DNA from: an uncultured Collinsella sp. | GTDB lineage: Bacteria; Actinomycetota; Coriobacteriia; Coriobacteriales; Coriobacteriaceae | NCBI GenBank assembly: GCA_959599615.1 | Contig: CAUGKA010000086.1 | Location: 1-8,083, forward strand | DNA: 8,083 bases | Direction: 5' to 3' | Part shown: piece by piece, positions 1 to 6,152 of the stretch | Layout: each line of letters begins with the position of its first letter | Position numbering within the stretch: the stretch's first letter is position 1 | Translations under genes and position numbers: made by a program | The notes under the pieces: model-generated | The model's database searches: none | What the model was told of the DNA's origin: nothing | The model's input: only the letters and a program-made list of their open reading frames with translations

Positions 1-779
1 CCCTGCCAGTCGTGACTGCTTGCGCGACCTCGGCCCATGCGGTGGGCGAGGCGTTCCGCGCCATCAAGCACGGCTATGCCGACGCGATCCTCGCGGGCGG
101 CGCCGAGGCGGCCATTATCCCCGATGCCGTTGCAGGCTTTACGTCCTGCCGCGCATTGACCACCAACCCCGATCCTGCGACGGCTTGCCGCCCGTTCGAT
201 GCAGACCGCGACGGCTTTGTGATGGGCGAGGGCGCTTGCGTGCTGGTACTCGAGAGCATGGAACATGCGCAGGCGCGCGGTGCGCACATTTATGCCGAGG
301 TCGTGGGCTACGGCAACACCGATGATGCTTATCACATCACGAGTCCCGATCCCGAGGCTGCCGGCATTGCCCGCGCGATATCGCTGGCGGTGGCCGAGGG
401 CGACGTCAAGCCTTCCGAGGGTCTCTACATCAATGCCCACGGCACCTCGACCAAGCTTAATGATTCGTCCGAGACGGCGGGCATTAAGCGAGCGCTCGGC
501 GAGGACGCGGCGCGCGCCGCACATGTCTCGTCGACCAAGTCGATGACGGGGCACATGATCGGTGCCACGGGGGCCATCGAGGTCATGGCCTGCGCCATGG
601 CACTCGAGCAGGGCGTGGTGCCGCCGACCATTAACTACCACACGCCCGATTCCGCCTGCGATCTTGATTACACGCCCAATCGCGCGGTTCGCGCCGACCT
701 TACCTGGGCGCTTTCGACCAACCTGGGCTTTGGCGGGCACAACGCCGCCATCGCGCTGCGTAGATATACGAGGAGCTAG
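1..779 (+). CDS. fabF: 3-oxoacyl-ACP synthase II (FabF), 5'-truncated by the window edge
   Basis: This is the C-terminal part of a beta-ketoacyl-ACP synthase II, which condenses malonyl-ACP with an acyl-ACP during chain elongation in the cytoplasm. The reading frame is open from base 3, so the gene enters from the left; about 160 N-terminal residues are missing compared with the usual ~410. The active-site Cys lies in VTACATSAH (codon 21-23). The two catalytic His are in NAHGTS (438-440) and TGHMIG (552-554), and the conserved Lys is in STKSM (537-539). The Cys-to-His distance of 139 residues and the Lys-to-His distance of 5 fit FabF. The glycine-rich end GFGGHNAAI is typical of the family. 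The thiolase-like fold with a Cys-His-His triad separates it from FabH (Cys-His-Asn). The GTG at 12 is internal and is not a start. The gene ends 3 nt before accB, whose ribosome binding site lies inside its last codons. Confidence 0.96.
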   Translation, partial: LPVVTACATSAHAVGEAFRAIKHGYADAILAGGAEAAIIPDAVAGFTSCRALTTNPDPATACRPFDADRDGFVMGEGACVLVLESMEHAQARGAHIYAEVVGYGNTDDAYHITSPDPEAAGIARAISLAVAEGDVKPSEGLYINAHGTSTKLNDSSETAGIKRALGEDAARAAHVSSTKSMTGHMIGATGAIEVMACAMALEQGVVPPTINYHTPDSACDLDYTPNRAVRADLTWALSTNLGFGGHNAAIALRRYTRS

Positions 780-782
780 AGC

Positions 783-1256
783 ATGGATTCCAAAAGACTT
801 GCCGAGATAGCCGATGTGATGGAGGACCGCGGCCTCACGCGCGTACGCGTTGAGGAGCCCGATGGCACCGCGGTCGAACTCGAGCGCGCGAGTGTGGCGC
901 AGCCGGTTGCCGTGCCCATGCCTATGCCGAGCGCCATGGCCGCTCAAGTTGCAGCTCCCACAGTCGCGCCTGCCGCACCGGAACCCGCCACGCAGACACC
1001 TGCCGCCGCGCCGGAGCCCAAGGGCACCGAGGTGACTGCTCCCATGGTGGGCGTCTTCTATGCTGCCCCTGCGCCGGGCGACGAGCCGTTTGTGCACGTG
1101 GGCTCCAAGGTCAAGGCCGGCGAGACCCTCTGCATCATCGAGGCCATGAAGGTTCTCAACGAGGTGACGGCCGAGGCAGACGGTGAGGTGCTCGAGATCT
1201 GCGTGGCCGACGGCGACCTCGTGGAGTTTGGCAGCTGCCTCATGAGGATCGGATAG
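783..1256 (+). CDS. accB: Acetyl-CoA carboxylase biotin carboxyl carrier protein
   Basis: This 157-residue protein is the biotin carrier of acetyl-CoA carboxylase: it shuttles carboxybiotin from AccC to the carboxyltransferase. Residues 1-35 form the short N-terminal segment. Residues ~40-82 are a Pro/Ala-rich flexible linker, and ~84-157 are the biotinyl (lipoyl-like) domain. The biotin attachment motif EAMKVLNE gives the modified lysine at K123, 35 residues from the C-terminus as expected. The segment FYAAPAPGDEPF corresponds to the protruding 'thumb' seen in bacterial AccB proteins. Length matches the family (about 150-160). The ATG at 783 is preceded by GAGGAG (770-775) at 7 nt, inside the end of fabF, which suggests translational coupling. 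A separate biotin ligase must act on it; none lies in this window. Confidence 0.96.
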   Translation: MDSKRLAEIADVMEDRGLTRVRVEEPDGTAVELERASVAQPVAVPMPMPSAMAAQVAAPTVAPAAPEPATQTPAAAPEPKGTEVTAPMVGVFYAAPAPGDEPFVHVGSKVKAGETLCIIEAMKVLNEVTAEADGEVLEICVADGDLVEFGSCLMRIG

Positions 1257-1265
1257 GTGATATCC

Positions 1266-1688
1266 ATGAACAAAGAAGAGCTCAAGAAGCTGTTACCGCA
1301 TCGCGAGCCGATGCTTTTGCTCGACGAAGCCGAGCTGGTGGGCGACGAGGCCCACGGCAAGATCACGATTACAGGCGACGAGTACTTTTTGCAGGGACAT
1401 TTTCCGGGAAACCCGGTCGTTCCCGGCGTGATTCAGTGCGAGATGCTCGCCCAGAACTGCTGCGTGCTGCTGATGGGCGATGAGGAGGCGCGCGGCGCGA
1501 CGCCGTTCTACACGAGTCTGGACAAGGTGCGCTTTAAGCGTCCGGTGCGCCCGGGCGACACGGTGGATCTAGTGTGCTCCATCACGCGTGCGCGCGGGCC
1601 GTTCCGCTTTGCGACGGGTACTGCGAGCGTCAACGGTGAGGTTTGCTGCCGCGCCGATATGTCCTTTGCACTCATGCACGAAAGTTAA
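1266..1688 (+). CDS. fabZ: 3-hydroxyacyl-ACP dehydratase FabZ
   Basis: This hot-dog-fold dehydratase converts 3-hydroxyacyl-ACP to trans-2-enoyl-ACP. The protein is 140 residues, the normal FabZ size. The opening LLPHREPMLLLDE is the FabZ N-terminal signature. The catalytic His is in GHFPGNP (H45) and the catalytic Glu in VIQCEMLAQ (E59). Their spacing of 14 and the use of Glu rather than Asp favour FabZ over FabA, so isomerase activity is not expected from these residues. The preferred start is the ATG at 1266, with AGGTGA (1255-1260) 5 nt upstream and an N-terminus that aligns well. A GTG at 1257, adding three residues and preceded by GAGG at 1245, is possible. It lies between accB and accC, as in streptococcal fatty-acid clusters. 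Confidence 0.93.
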   Translation: MNKEELKKLLPHREPMLLLDEAELVGDEAHGKITITGDEYFLQGHFPGNPVVPGVIQCEMLAQNCCVLLMGDEEARGATPFYTSLDKVRFKRPVRPGDTVDLVCSITRARGPFRFATGTASVNGEVCCRADMSFALMHES

Positions 1689-1698
1689 GGAAGGCTCC

Positions 1699-3042
1699 AT
1701 GTTCGACAAAGTGCTCATCGCCAACCGCGGCGAAGTCGCGGTCCGTGTTATCCGCGCGTGCCGCGATATGGGCATCAAGACCGTCGCCGTTTATTCCACG
1801 GCCGATGCGGACGCGCTACACGTGCAGCTTGCCGACGAGGCGTATTGCATCGGCGGCCCGCGTCTTGCCGAGAGCTACCTCAACGACGATGCCGTGCTCA
1901 CCTGTGCCGTAAAGTCGGGAGCTAAGGCAATTCATCCCGGCTATGGCTTCTTTTCCGAGAAGGCGAGCTTCGTGCGCGACTGCGACAAGTTCGGTCTGGC
2001 GTTTGTCGGTCCTTCGGCCGAGGTGATCGACAGCATGGGCGACAAGGACGCCGCACGCCGAACGGCCGCTGCTGCGGGCGTGCCCATCGTGCCGGGCTGC
2101 GATTTGCTCAAAAGCCCCGAGGAGGCGACGGCCGAGGCCGAGCGCATCGGCTGCCCCGTGCTTATTAAGGCACGCGCGGGCGGCGGCGGTCGCGGTATTC
2201 GCAAGGTCGAGCGCGTGGAAGATGCGGCAAAGGCGTTCATCGAGGCGCGTGCCGAGGGCGAGGCCGTCTTTGGCGACGGCGAGTGCTACATGGAGAAGTT
2301 CGTTGCGCCGGCGCACCACGTTGAGGTGCAGATTATGGCCGATAAGCAGGGCCATGTGTTTTCGCTCGGCGAGCGCGAGTGCTCGGTTCAGCGTCGCAAC
2401 CAAAAGCTGATCGAGGAGAGCCCCGCGCCGTGCCTCGACGGACACGACGACATTCGTGCTCGCATGCACAAGGCAGCGCGTGACTTGGCTCGTGCCGTCG
2501 GCTACGAAGGAGCCGGTACCATCGAGTTCCTGTATTCGGACGACGGCAATTTCTACTTTATGGAAATGAACACGCGCTTGCAGGTAGAGCATCCGGTTAC
2601 AGAGTTTGTGACCGATACCGACTTGGTCAAGTGGCAGCTGCGCGTGGCAGCCGGCCAGCCTCTGCCCTTTGAGCGGGAGGACATGCCGGTCCGCAGCCAC
2701 GCCATGGAGTGCCGCATCAATGCCGAAACGCCGGACCTTCTGCCGTCATGTGGAACGGTCACCGCGTTGCGTGTGCCGGGTGGTCCGCGCGTGCGCTGGG
2801 ATTCCGCCATGTTTACCGGTGCGAAAGTTCCGCCGTACTACGACTCTATGCTCGGCAAGCTCATCGTGTGTGCGCCCACGCGTGACGGCGCTATTCGTAA
2901 GATGCGCTCGGCCCTGGGCGAGCTCGTGATTGAGGGCGTGAGCGAAAACAGCGAGCTTCAGCTCGACGTGCTGGCAAACGACGAGTTCTTGTCGGGCATG
3001 TATCACACCGATCTGATGGGGCATCTCTATGCTGATGAATAG
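1699..3042 (+). CDS. accC: Acetyl-CoA carboxylase biotin carboxylase subunit
   Basis: Biotin carboxylase uses ATP and bicarbonate to carboxylate the biotin on AccB. The protein is 447 residues, close to the 449 of the E. coli enzyme. Order of domains: the biotin-carboxylase N-domain (starting FDKVLIANRGEVA), the ATP-grasp core (~110-320) and the C-terminal domain. The ATP-binding glycine loop is GGGGRG (161-166). Active-site residues follow the family pattern: E276, then E289, N291 and R293 in MEMNTRLQVEHP, and R339 in ECRINAE, almost identical in number to E. coli E276/E288/N290/R292/R338. The ATG at 1699 is chosen because GGAAGG (1689-1694) precedes it and because the N-terminus starts exactly where the family does; the open frame upstream to 1588 is only overlap with fabZ. 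The gene is stand-alone, not the BC-BCCP fusion of mycobacteria and streptomycetes. It overlaps accDA by 14 nt. Confidence 0.97.
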   Translation: MFDKVLIANRGEVAVRVIRACRDMGIKTVAVYSTADADALHVQLADEAYCIGGPRLAESYLNDDAVLTCAVKSGAKAIHPGYGFFSEKASFVRDCDKFGLAFVGPSAEVIDSMGDKDAARRTAAAAGVPIVPGCDLLKSPEEATAEAERIGCPVLIKARAGGGGRGIRKVERVEDAAKAFIEARAEGEAVFGDGECYMEKFVAPAHHVEVQIMADKQGHVFSLGERECSVQRRNQKLIEESPAPCLDGHDDIRARMHKAARDLARAVGYEGAGTIEFLYSDDGNFYFMEMNTRLQVEHPVTEFVTDTDLVKWQLRVAAGQPLPFEREDMPVRSHAMECRINAETPDLLPSCGTVTALRVPGGPRVRWDSAMFTGAKVPPYYDSMLGKLIVCAPTRDGAIRKMRSALGELVIEGVSENSELQLDVLANDEFLSGMYHTDLMGHLYADE

Positions 3043-4753
3043 AAAAGCGAAGACGGTCAACGTTCTCGAGGGGCCGATGACCGAGTCGTGCGCCGAGTTT
3101 CCTGCGCGCCACGTGTTTATCAAGTGCCCGGAGTGCCGTCGTGTGATCGATGAGGCGCGCCTGCACGACAACCTCGAGGTCTGCCCTCGTTGCGGCAAAC
3201 ACTTTCGCGTGAGCGGTCGCGCGCGCATGCGCATGACGGTCGACGAGGGCACGTTTGAGGAATGGGATGCCAATCTGGCGTCGGAGGACTTCCTCTCGTT
3301 TCCCGGTTATGCCGACAAGCTCAAGAGCGTGAGCGAGCGTTCGGGCGAGCGCGATGCCGTCGTGTGCGGTAGGGGTAAAATCTGCGGCTGCGATACCGCG
3401 CTCTTCTTTATGGACGCCAACTTTATGATGGGCTCGATGGGCTCCGTGGTGGGCGAGAAGATCTGTCGCACATTTGAGCGTGCGACCGAGCTGGGATTGC
3501 CGGTTGTCGGCTTTACCGTTTCGGGCGGCGCGCGCATGCAGGAGGGTGTGACGTCGCTTATGCAGATGGCCAAGATTTCTGCGGCGGTTAGGCGCCACAG
3601 CGAGGCGGGCGGTCTGTATGTCACGGTGCTCACCGACCCCACGACCGGAGGCGTAACCGCGAGCTTTGCCATGGAGGGCGATATTATCCTGGCCGAGCCC
3701 GATGCCCTGACGGCATTTGCCGGCCCGCGCGTGATCGAGCAGAACATGCACAAGCGCCTGCCCAAGGGATTCCAGCGCTCCGAGTTTTTGCTGGAGCACG
3801 GCTTTTGCGATGCCGTTGTTCCGCGTGGCGAGATTGCGCTCACGGTAGGCGAGCTGCTGGCGCTGCACGAAGGGCACGCGCCCGGCCTGGGGGCACCGCA
3901 TGAGATCGTGCATACGGGTCGCCGCGGCAAAAAGCTGGGACACTTGTTTAAGCGCTCGCCGGCACCAAAAACCGCGCTCGAGATTGTCAAGCAGACCCGC
4001 TCGGCAGATCGCGCCACGGCAGGCGAGATGATCTCGCTGGGCCTGGATGGATTTGTGGAGCTGCACGGCGACCGCTACTTTGGCGACGACGCCGCCGTGG
4101 TGGCTGGCATTGGCTGGAAAGACGGGCGACCCGTGACGGTTATCGCCATCGAGCGCGGCACCACGACCAAAGAGCGCATGCGCCGCAACTTTGGCATGGC
4201 ACATCCCGAGGGCTACCGCAAAGCGCGTCGCCTTATGCGCCAGGCCGAAAAGTTTGGTCGACCGGTTCTGTGCCTGGTCGATACTTCGGGCGCGTTTTGC
4301 GGCATCGGTGCCGAGGAGCGCGGCCAGGGTGAGGCGATTGCCCAGAATCTCATGGAGATGAGCGGCCTTAAGACGCCGATTGTCTCGGTGGTGACAGGCG
4401 AGGGCGGCTCTGGTGGCGCACTGGCACTGTCCGTGGCCGACCGCATCCTGATGCTCTCAAGCTCGGCCTATTCGGTCGTGAGCCCCGAGGCCTGTGCGTC
4501 GATCCTGTGGAAGGATACCGAGCGCGCGAATGAGGCCGCTGAGGCGCTTAAGCTCACGGCCCCCGATCTGTTGGCGCTCGGCATCATCGACGGCATTGTT
4601 GACGATAGGGGCCTGTCGCATGAGGAGATCGCCGGTGTCGTCATGTCCTCGGCATTTGATGCCTTCGATACGCTTGGGCAGCTCGACGACGCGACCCTCA
4701 CAAACCTCCGCTACGAAAAGTACCGCGCAATCGGTCAGTACCGCACGATGTGA
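3029..4753 (+). CDS. accDA: Fused acetyl-CoA carboxylase carboxyltransferase, beta-alpha (AccD-AccA)
   Basis: A single 574-residue frame joins both carboxyltransferase subunits, which transfer the carboxyl group from biotin to acetyl-CoA. The beta half begins with a zinc ribbon, C33-x2-C36-x15-C52-x2-C55, the same spacing as E. coli AccD. It continues through GGSMGSVV-like and SGGARMQE blocks and the oxyanion-loop motif TTGGVTASF (205-213), ending near residue 300. After a short basic linker (~300-315) the alpha half runs to the end, with RRNFGMAHPEGYRKA, GAEERGQGEAIA and GEGGSGGA (457-464). The alpha part lacks most of the ~50-60-residue helical N-terminus of E. coli AccA. The start is uncertain: ATG 3029 (used here) and ATG 3035 lie inside the end of accC, and ATG 3077 follows GAGGGG (3068-3073) at only 3 nt. 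No stop or frameshift separates the halves. The stop codon lies inside a palindrome (4748-4778). Confidence 0.94.
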   Translation: MLMNRKAKTVNVLEGPMTESCAEFPARHVFIKCPECRRVIDEARLHDNLEVCPRCGKHFRVSGRARMRMTVDEGTFEEWDANLASEDFLSFPGYADKLKSVSERSGERDAVVCGRGKICGCDTALFFMDANFMMGSMGSVVGEKICRTFERATELGLPVVGFTVSGGARMQEGVTSLMQMAKISAAVRRHSEAGGLYVTVLTDPTTGGVTASFAMEGDIILAEPDALTAFAGPRVIEQNMHKRLPKGFQRSEFLLEHGFCDAVVPRGEIALTVGELLALHEGHAPGLGAPHEIVHTGRRGKKLGHLFKRSPAPKTALEIVKQTRSADRATAGEMISLGLDGFVELHGDRYFGDDAAVVAGIGWKDGRPVTVIAIERGTTTKERMRRNFGMAHPEGYRKARRLMRQAEKFGRPVLCLVDTSGAFCGIGAEERGQGEAIAQNLMEMSGLKTPIVSVVTGEGGSGGALALSVADRILMLSSSAYSVVSPEACASILWKDTERANEAAEALKLTAPDLLALGIIDGIVDDRGLSHEEIAGVVMSSAFDAFDTLGQLDDATLTNLRYEKYRAIGQYRTM

Positions 4754-4778
4754 CAAAGGGACAGTCCGCATGTCACAT
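4748..4778. repeat. 31-bp imperfect palindrome over the accDA stop codon
   Basis: The outer arms ATGTGACA (4748-4755) and TGTCACAT (4771-4778) are perfect reverse complements. The inner arms GGAC (4759-4762) and GTCC (4764-4767) are also perfect. All share one centre, the A at 4763, so 12 of 15 positions per arm pair. It covers the last codons and stop of accDA and the first of two possible ATG codons of the next gene. There is no T-run after it, and the one-base centre would make a poor RNA hairpin apex, so it does not read as an intrinsic terminator. A dimeric-repressor operator or a dispersed REP-like palindrome are the main alternatives; a repeated genomic element is slightly favoured. 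Confidence 0.6.
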
Positions 4779-4793
4779 TGGGAAAGGCGTTCC

Positions 4794-6008
4794 ATGTCAC
4801 AAGTTTCTAACACCTCGTTTACAACGACGGTTTCATCAAACGCCATGGCCGTGGTGGACTATCTGTCCAAAAGCATGATGTCGGCGTTGCCGTTTATTGT
4901 CTGCGCGGCGCTGTTCCGCACCGTTGCCGTCATTATGGGCGAAGGCATGCTTGGTCTATGGCCTGCCGATTCCGAAATCTATCGCCTGTTTTACAGCTGG
5001 CTGTATAACGCTGGCTATTACTTTTTGCCCATCTATCTTGGTTGGGCCGCTGCCCGCCAGCTCGGTTGCTCGGAACAGCTGGGCATGATGCTGGGCGGCG
5101 TATTAATTGTGCCCGATCTGCTTAAGCTCGTTGATGCCGCATCGACGACGGGGGCATCGATGACTTTCGTGTATGGTCTACTTCCCGCGCCGGTCAACGA
5201 TTACACGACGACTGTTATTCCGGTTCTCATCTCGGTGCCCGTGCTATGGCAGGTGGAGCGTTTCTTTAAGCGCACTATCCCTCAGGCTGTGGCGTTTTCT
5301 TTTGTACCGTTTGCAACCATGCTTGTCATGGTTCCGGTGTCGCTGTGTGTTACGGCGCCGGCAGGCAGCTATCTGGGCATGCTGTTGGGACAGCTTATGT
5401 TTATGCTTGGCAATTCCGGTGGCATCGTGTCGCTGCTCACGCTCATGGGGCTTGCCGCGGGCTGGGAGTTTCTTAAGATCGCGGGTGTCAGCAACGTTGT
5501 CCTATCGCTCGCCTATGCGCAGTTTATGAGTGTGGGAACGGATTCGTGCATCCTGATCGCCGCGACGATGGCAACGTTCGCCGTTTGGGGTATGCCCTTT
5601 GGCGCGTCGCTCCGCGTTGCGGATAAGGACGAGAAGGCGCTCATGCTGGGCTATTCAATCTCGGGTATTCTTGGCGGCGTAAGCGAGCCAGCGCTGTACG
5701 GATGCGGCTTTAAATATGGCAGGTGTCTGACGTGCATGGCCGTTGGCGGCGCCGTCGGAGGCCTTGTTGCGGCCGTAGGCCACGTTACGGCTTATACCAT
5801 CGGTATGACGAATGTTCTTATGGTCATTGGCTTTGCCACGGGCGGCATCTCGAATCTGCTGTGGTGCTGCGCTGCCGGCGGCGCAGCATTTGCGGTGTCT
5901 GCGGCGCTGAGCTGCTGTTTTGGCGTGGTGCCGACAAAGATGCAGGCGGCAGAAGACGCAGCTGATTCGCTCGAAACAGTGGCGAGCGCTGCTGAAGCAA
6001 GCGCATAA
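4794..6008 (+). CDS. Orphan PTS EIIC-type membrane permease
   Basis: This 404-residue polytopic membrane protein resembles the EIIC domain of the glucose/beta-glucoside/sucrose PTS superfamily. The N-terminus is hydrophilic and the first long hydrophobic segment is at about residues 26-48. The block YFLPIYLGWAAARQLG followed by GGVLIVPDLL matches the EIIC region that usually reads like FLPI..AA..G.....GG.L..P.L. The motif GVSEPALYG (E298) is the family's GITEP substrate-loop signature. Unusually, GVSN (231-234) stands where many relatives have G-[IL]-H. There is no EIIB cysteine domain and no EIIA histidine domain; the last ~30 residues are an Ala/Glu-rich tail. The start at ATG 4794 has GAAAGG (4782-4787) 6 nt upstream; ATG 4770, preceded by AAAGGGA, would add 8 residues. 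It sits 40 nt after accDA and just before the operon's terminator. Substrate is unknown, and transport by phosphorylation would need IIA and IIB from elsewhere. Confidence 0.82.
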   Translation: MSQVSNTSFTTTVSSNAMAVVDYLSKSMMSALPFIVCAALFRTVAVIMGEGMLGLWPADSEIYRLFYSWLYNAGYYFLPIYLGWAAARQLGCSEQLGMMLGGVLIVPDLLKLVDAASTTGASMTFVYGLLPAPVNDYTTTVIPVLISVPVLWQVERFFKRTIPQAVAFSFVPFATMLVMVPVSLCVTAPAGSYLGMLLGQLMFMLGNSGGIVSLLTLMGLAAGWEFLKIAGVSNVVLSLAYAQFMSVGTDSCILIAATMATFAVWGMPFGASLRVADKDEKALMLGYSISGILGGVSEPALYGCGFKYGRCLTCMAVGGAVGGLVAAVGHVTAYTIGMTNVLMVIGFATGGISNLLWCCAAGGAAFAVSAALSCCFGVVPTKMQAAEDAADSLETVASAAEASA

Positions 6009-6014
6009 ATCTGT

Positions 6015-6044
6015 GCGACAAAAGGACGATTCCTTTGTTATATT
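6015..6044 (+). promoter_or_regulatory. Candidate promoter with an embedded dyad, upstream of the cation exporter
   Basis: A -35-like GCGACA (6015-6020) and a -10-like TATATT (6039-6044, 5 of 6 match to TATAAT) are 18 bp apart. Between them is a perfect dyad, AAAGGA (6021-6026) and TCCTTT (6031-6036), with a 4-nt centre, so a bound repressor would block the promoter. Transcription would start near 6051, inside the left arm of the terminator at 6047-6079. A second, weaker option is TTGTAT (6078-6083) with TACACT (6101-6106) at 17 bp. Both are pattern matches only. Confidence 0.35.
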
Positions 6045-6046
6045 CC

Positions 6047-6079
6047 AAGGCTGCGGCCCGTGTGGGCTGCGGCCTTTTT
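6047..6079 (+). terminator. Rho-independent terminator of the fatty-acid/EIIC operon
   Basis: The left arm AAGGCTGCGGCCC (6047-6059) pairs over 13 bp with the right arm GGGCTGCGGCCTT (6064-6076), with two G-U wobbles. The loop is GTGT and the stem runs into a TTTTT tract (6075-6079). It lies 38 nt after the EIIC stop codon, on the right strand, and marks the end of the operon that includes fabF to EIIC. The segment also reads as a direct repeat of GGCTGCGGCC, which the wobble pairs allow to double as an inverted repeat. Confidence 0.87.
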
Positions 6080-6095
6080 GTATCTGGAGGACAAA

Positions 6096-6119
6096 GTGGC
6101 TACACTACAATCCGTTTGA
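6096..6119 (+). CDS. Possible 7-codon leader ORF
   Basis: A strong ribosome binding sequence, GGAGG (6086-6090), stands 5 nt before a GTG codon that opens a 7-codon frame (VATLQSV as written, GTG read as Met if used) ending in TGA. It lies between the terminator and the cation exporter gene, 33 nt before the latter. No run of one amino acid suggests classic attenuation. It could be a leader peptide or simply a stray purine run; no other gene nearby uses this Shine-Dalgarno sequence. Confidence 0.2.
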   Translation: MATLQSV

Positions 6120-6152
6120 GCAATAGATATATAGGTAGTACCGTGGGGACTG

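Noticed and set aside
1245..1265. GTG at 1257 as the fabZ start
   Set aside because: It is possible, but ATG 1266 has AGGTGA at better spacing and gives the usual FabZ N-terminus; the difference is only three residues.
1816..2700. 294-codon open frame on the - strand opposite accC
   Set aside because: It lies wholly antisense to a highly conserved accC. Its translation shows no recognisable domain, and such frames are common opposite GC-rich coding sequence.
3900..3985. accD and accA as separate genes with a missed frameshift
   Set aside because: The frame is continuous, with no stop, and there is no convincing ribosome binding site plus start codon at the linker. A sequencing error cannot be fully excluded from sequence alone.
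2891..4204. 437-codon open frame on the - strand opposite accC/accDA
   Set aside because: It is antisense to conserved carboxyltransferase motifs. Its His/Ala/Arg-rich composition is what the complement of GC-rich codons gives.
4748..4778. Palindrome as an intrinsic terminator between accDA and EIIC
   Set aside because: There is no T-tract on either strand next to the arms, and the single-base centre is poor for an RNA hairpin.
4494..4793. Upstream extension of the EIIC reading frame into accDA
   Set aside because: The first 100 codons would overlap the conserved end of AccA and encode a low-complexity Arg/Ser-rich segment. Real starts with ribosome binding sites are at 4794 or 4770.
6009..6152. 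yybP-ykoY manganese riboswitch upstream of the Mn-type exporter
   Set aside because: The conserved GGGGAGUAG-like core and matching second loop were looked for and not found. Much of the space is taken by the terminator.
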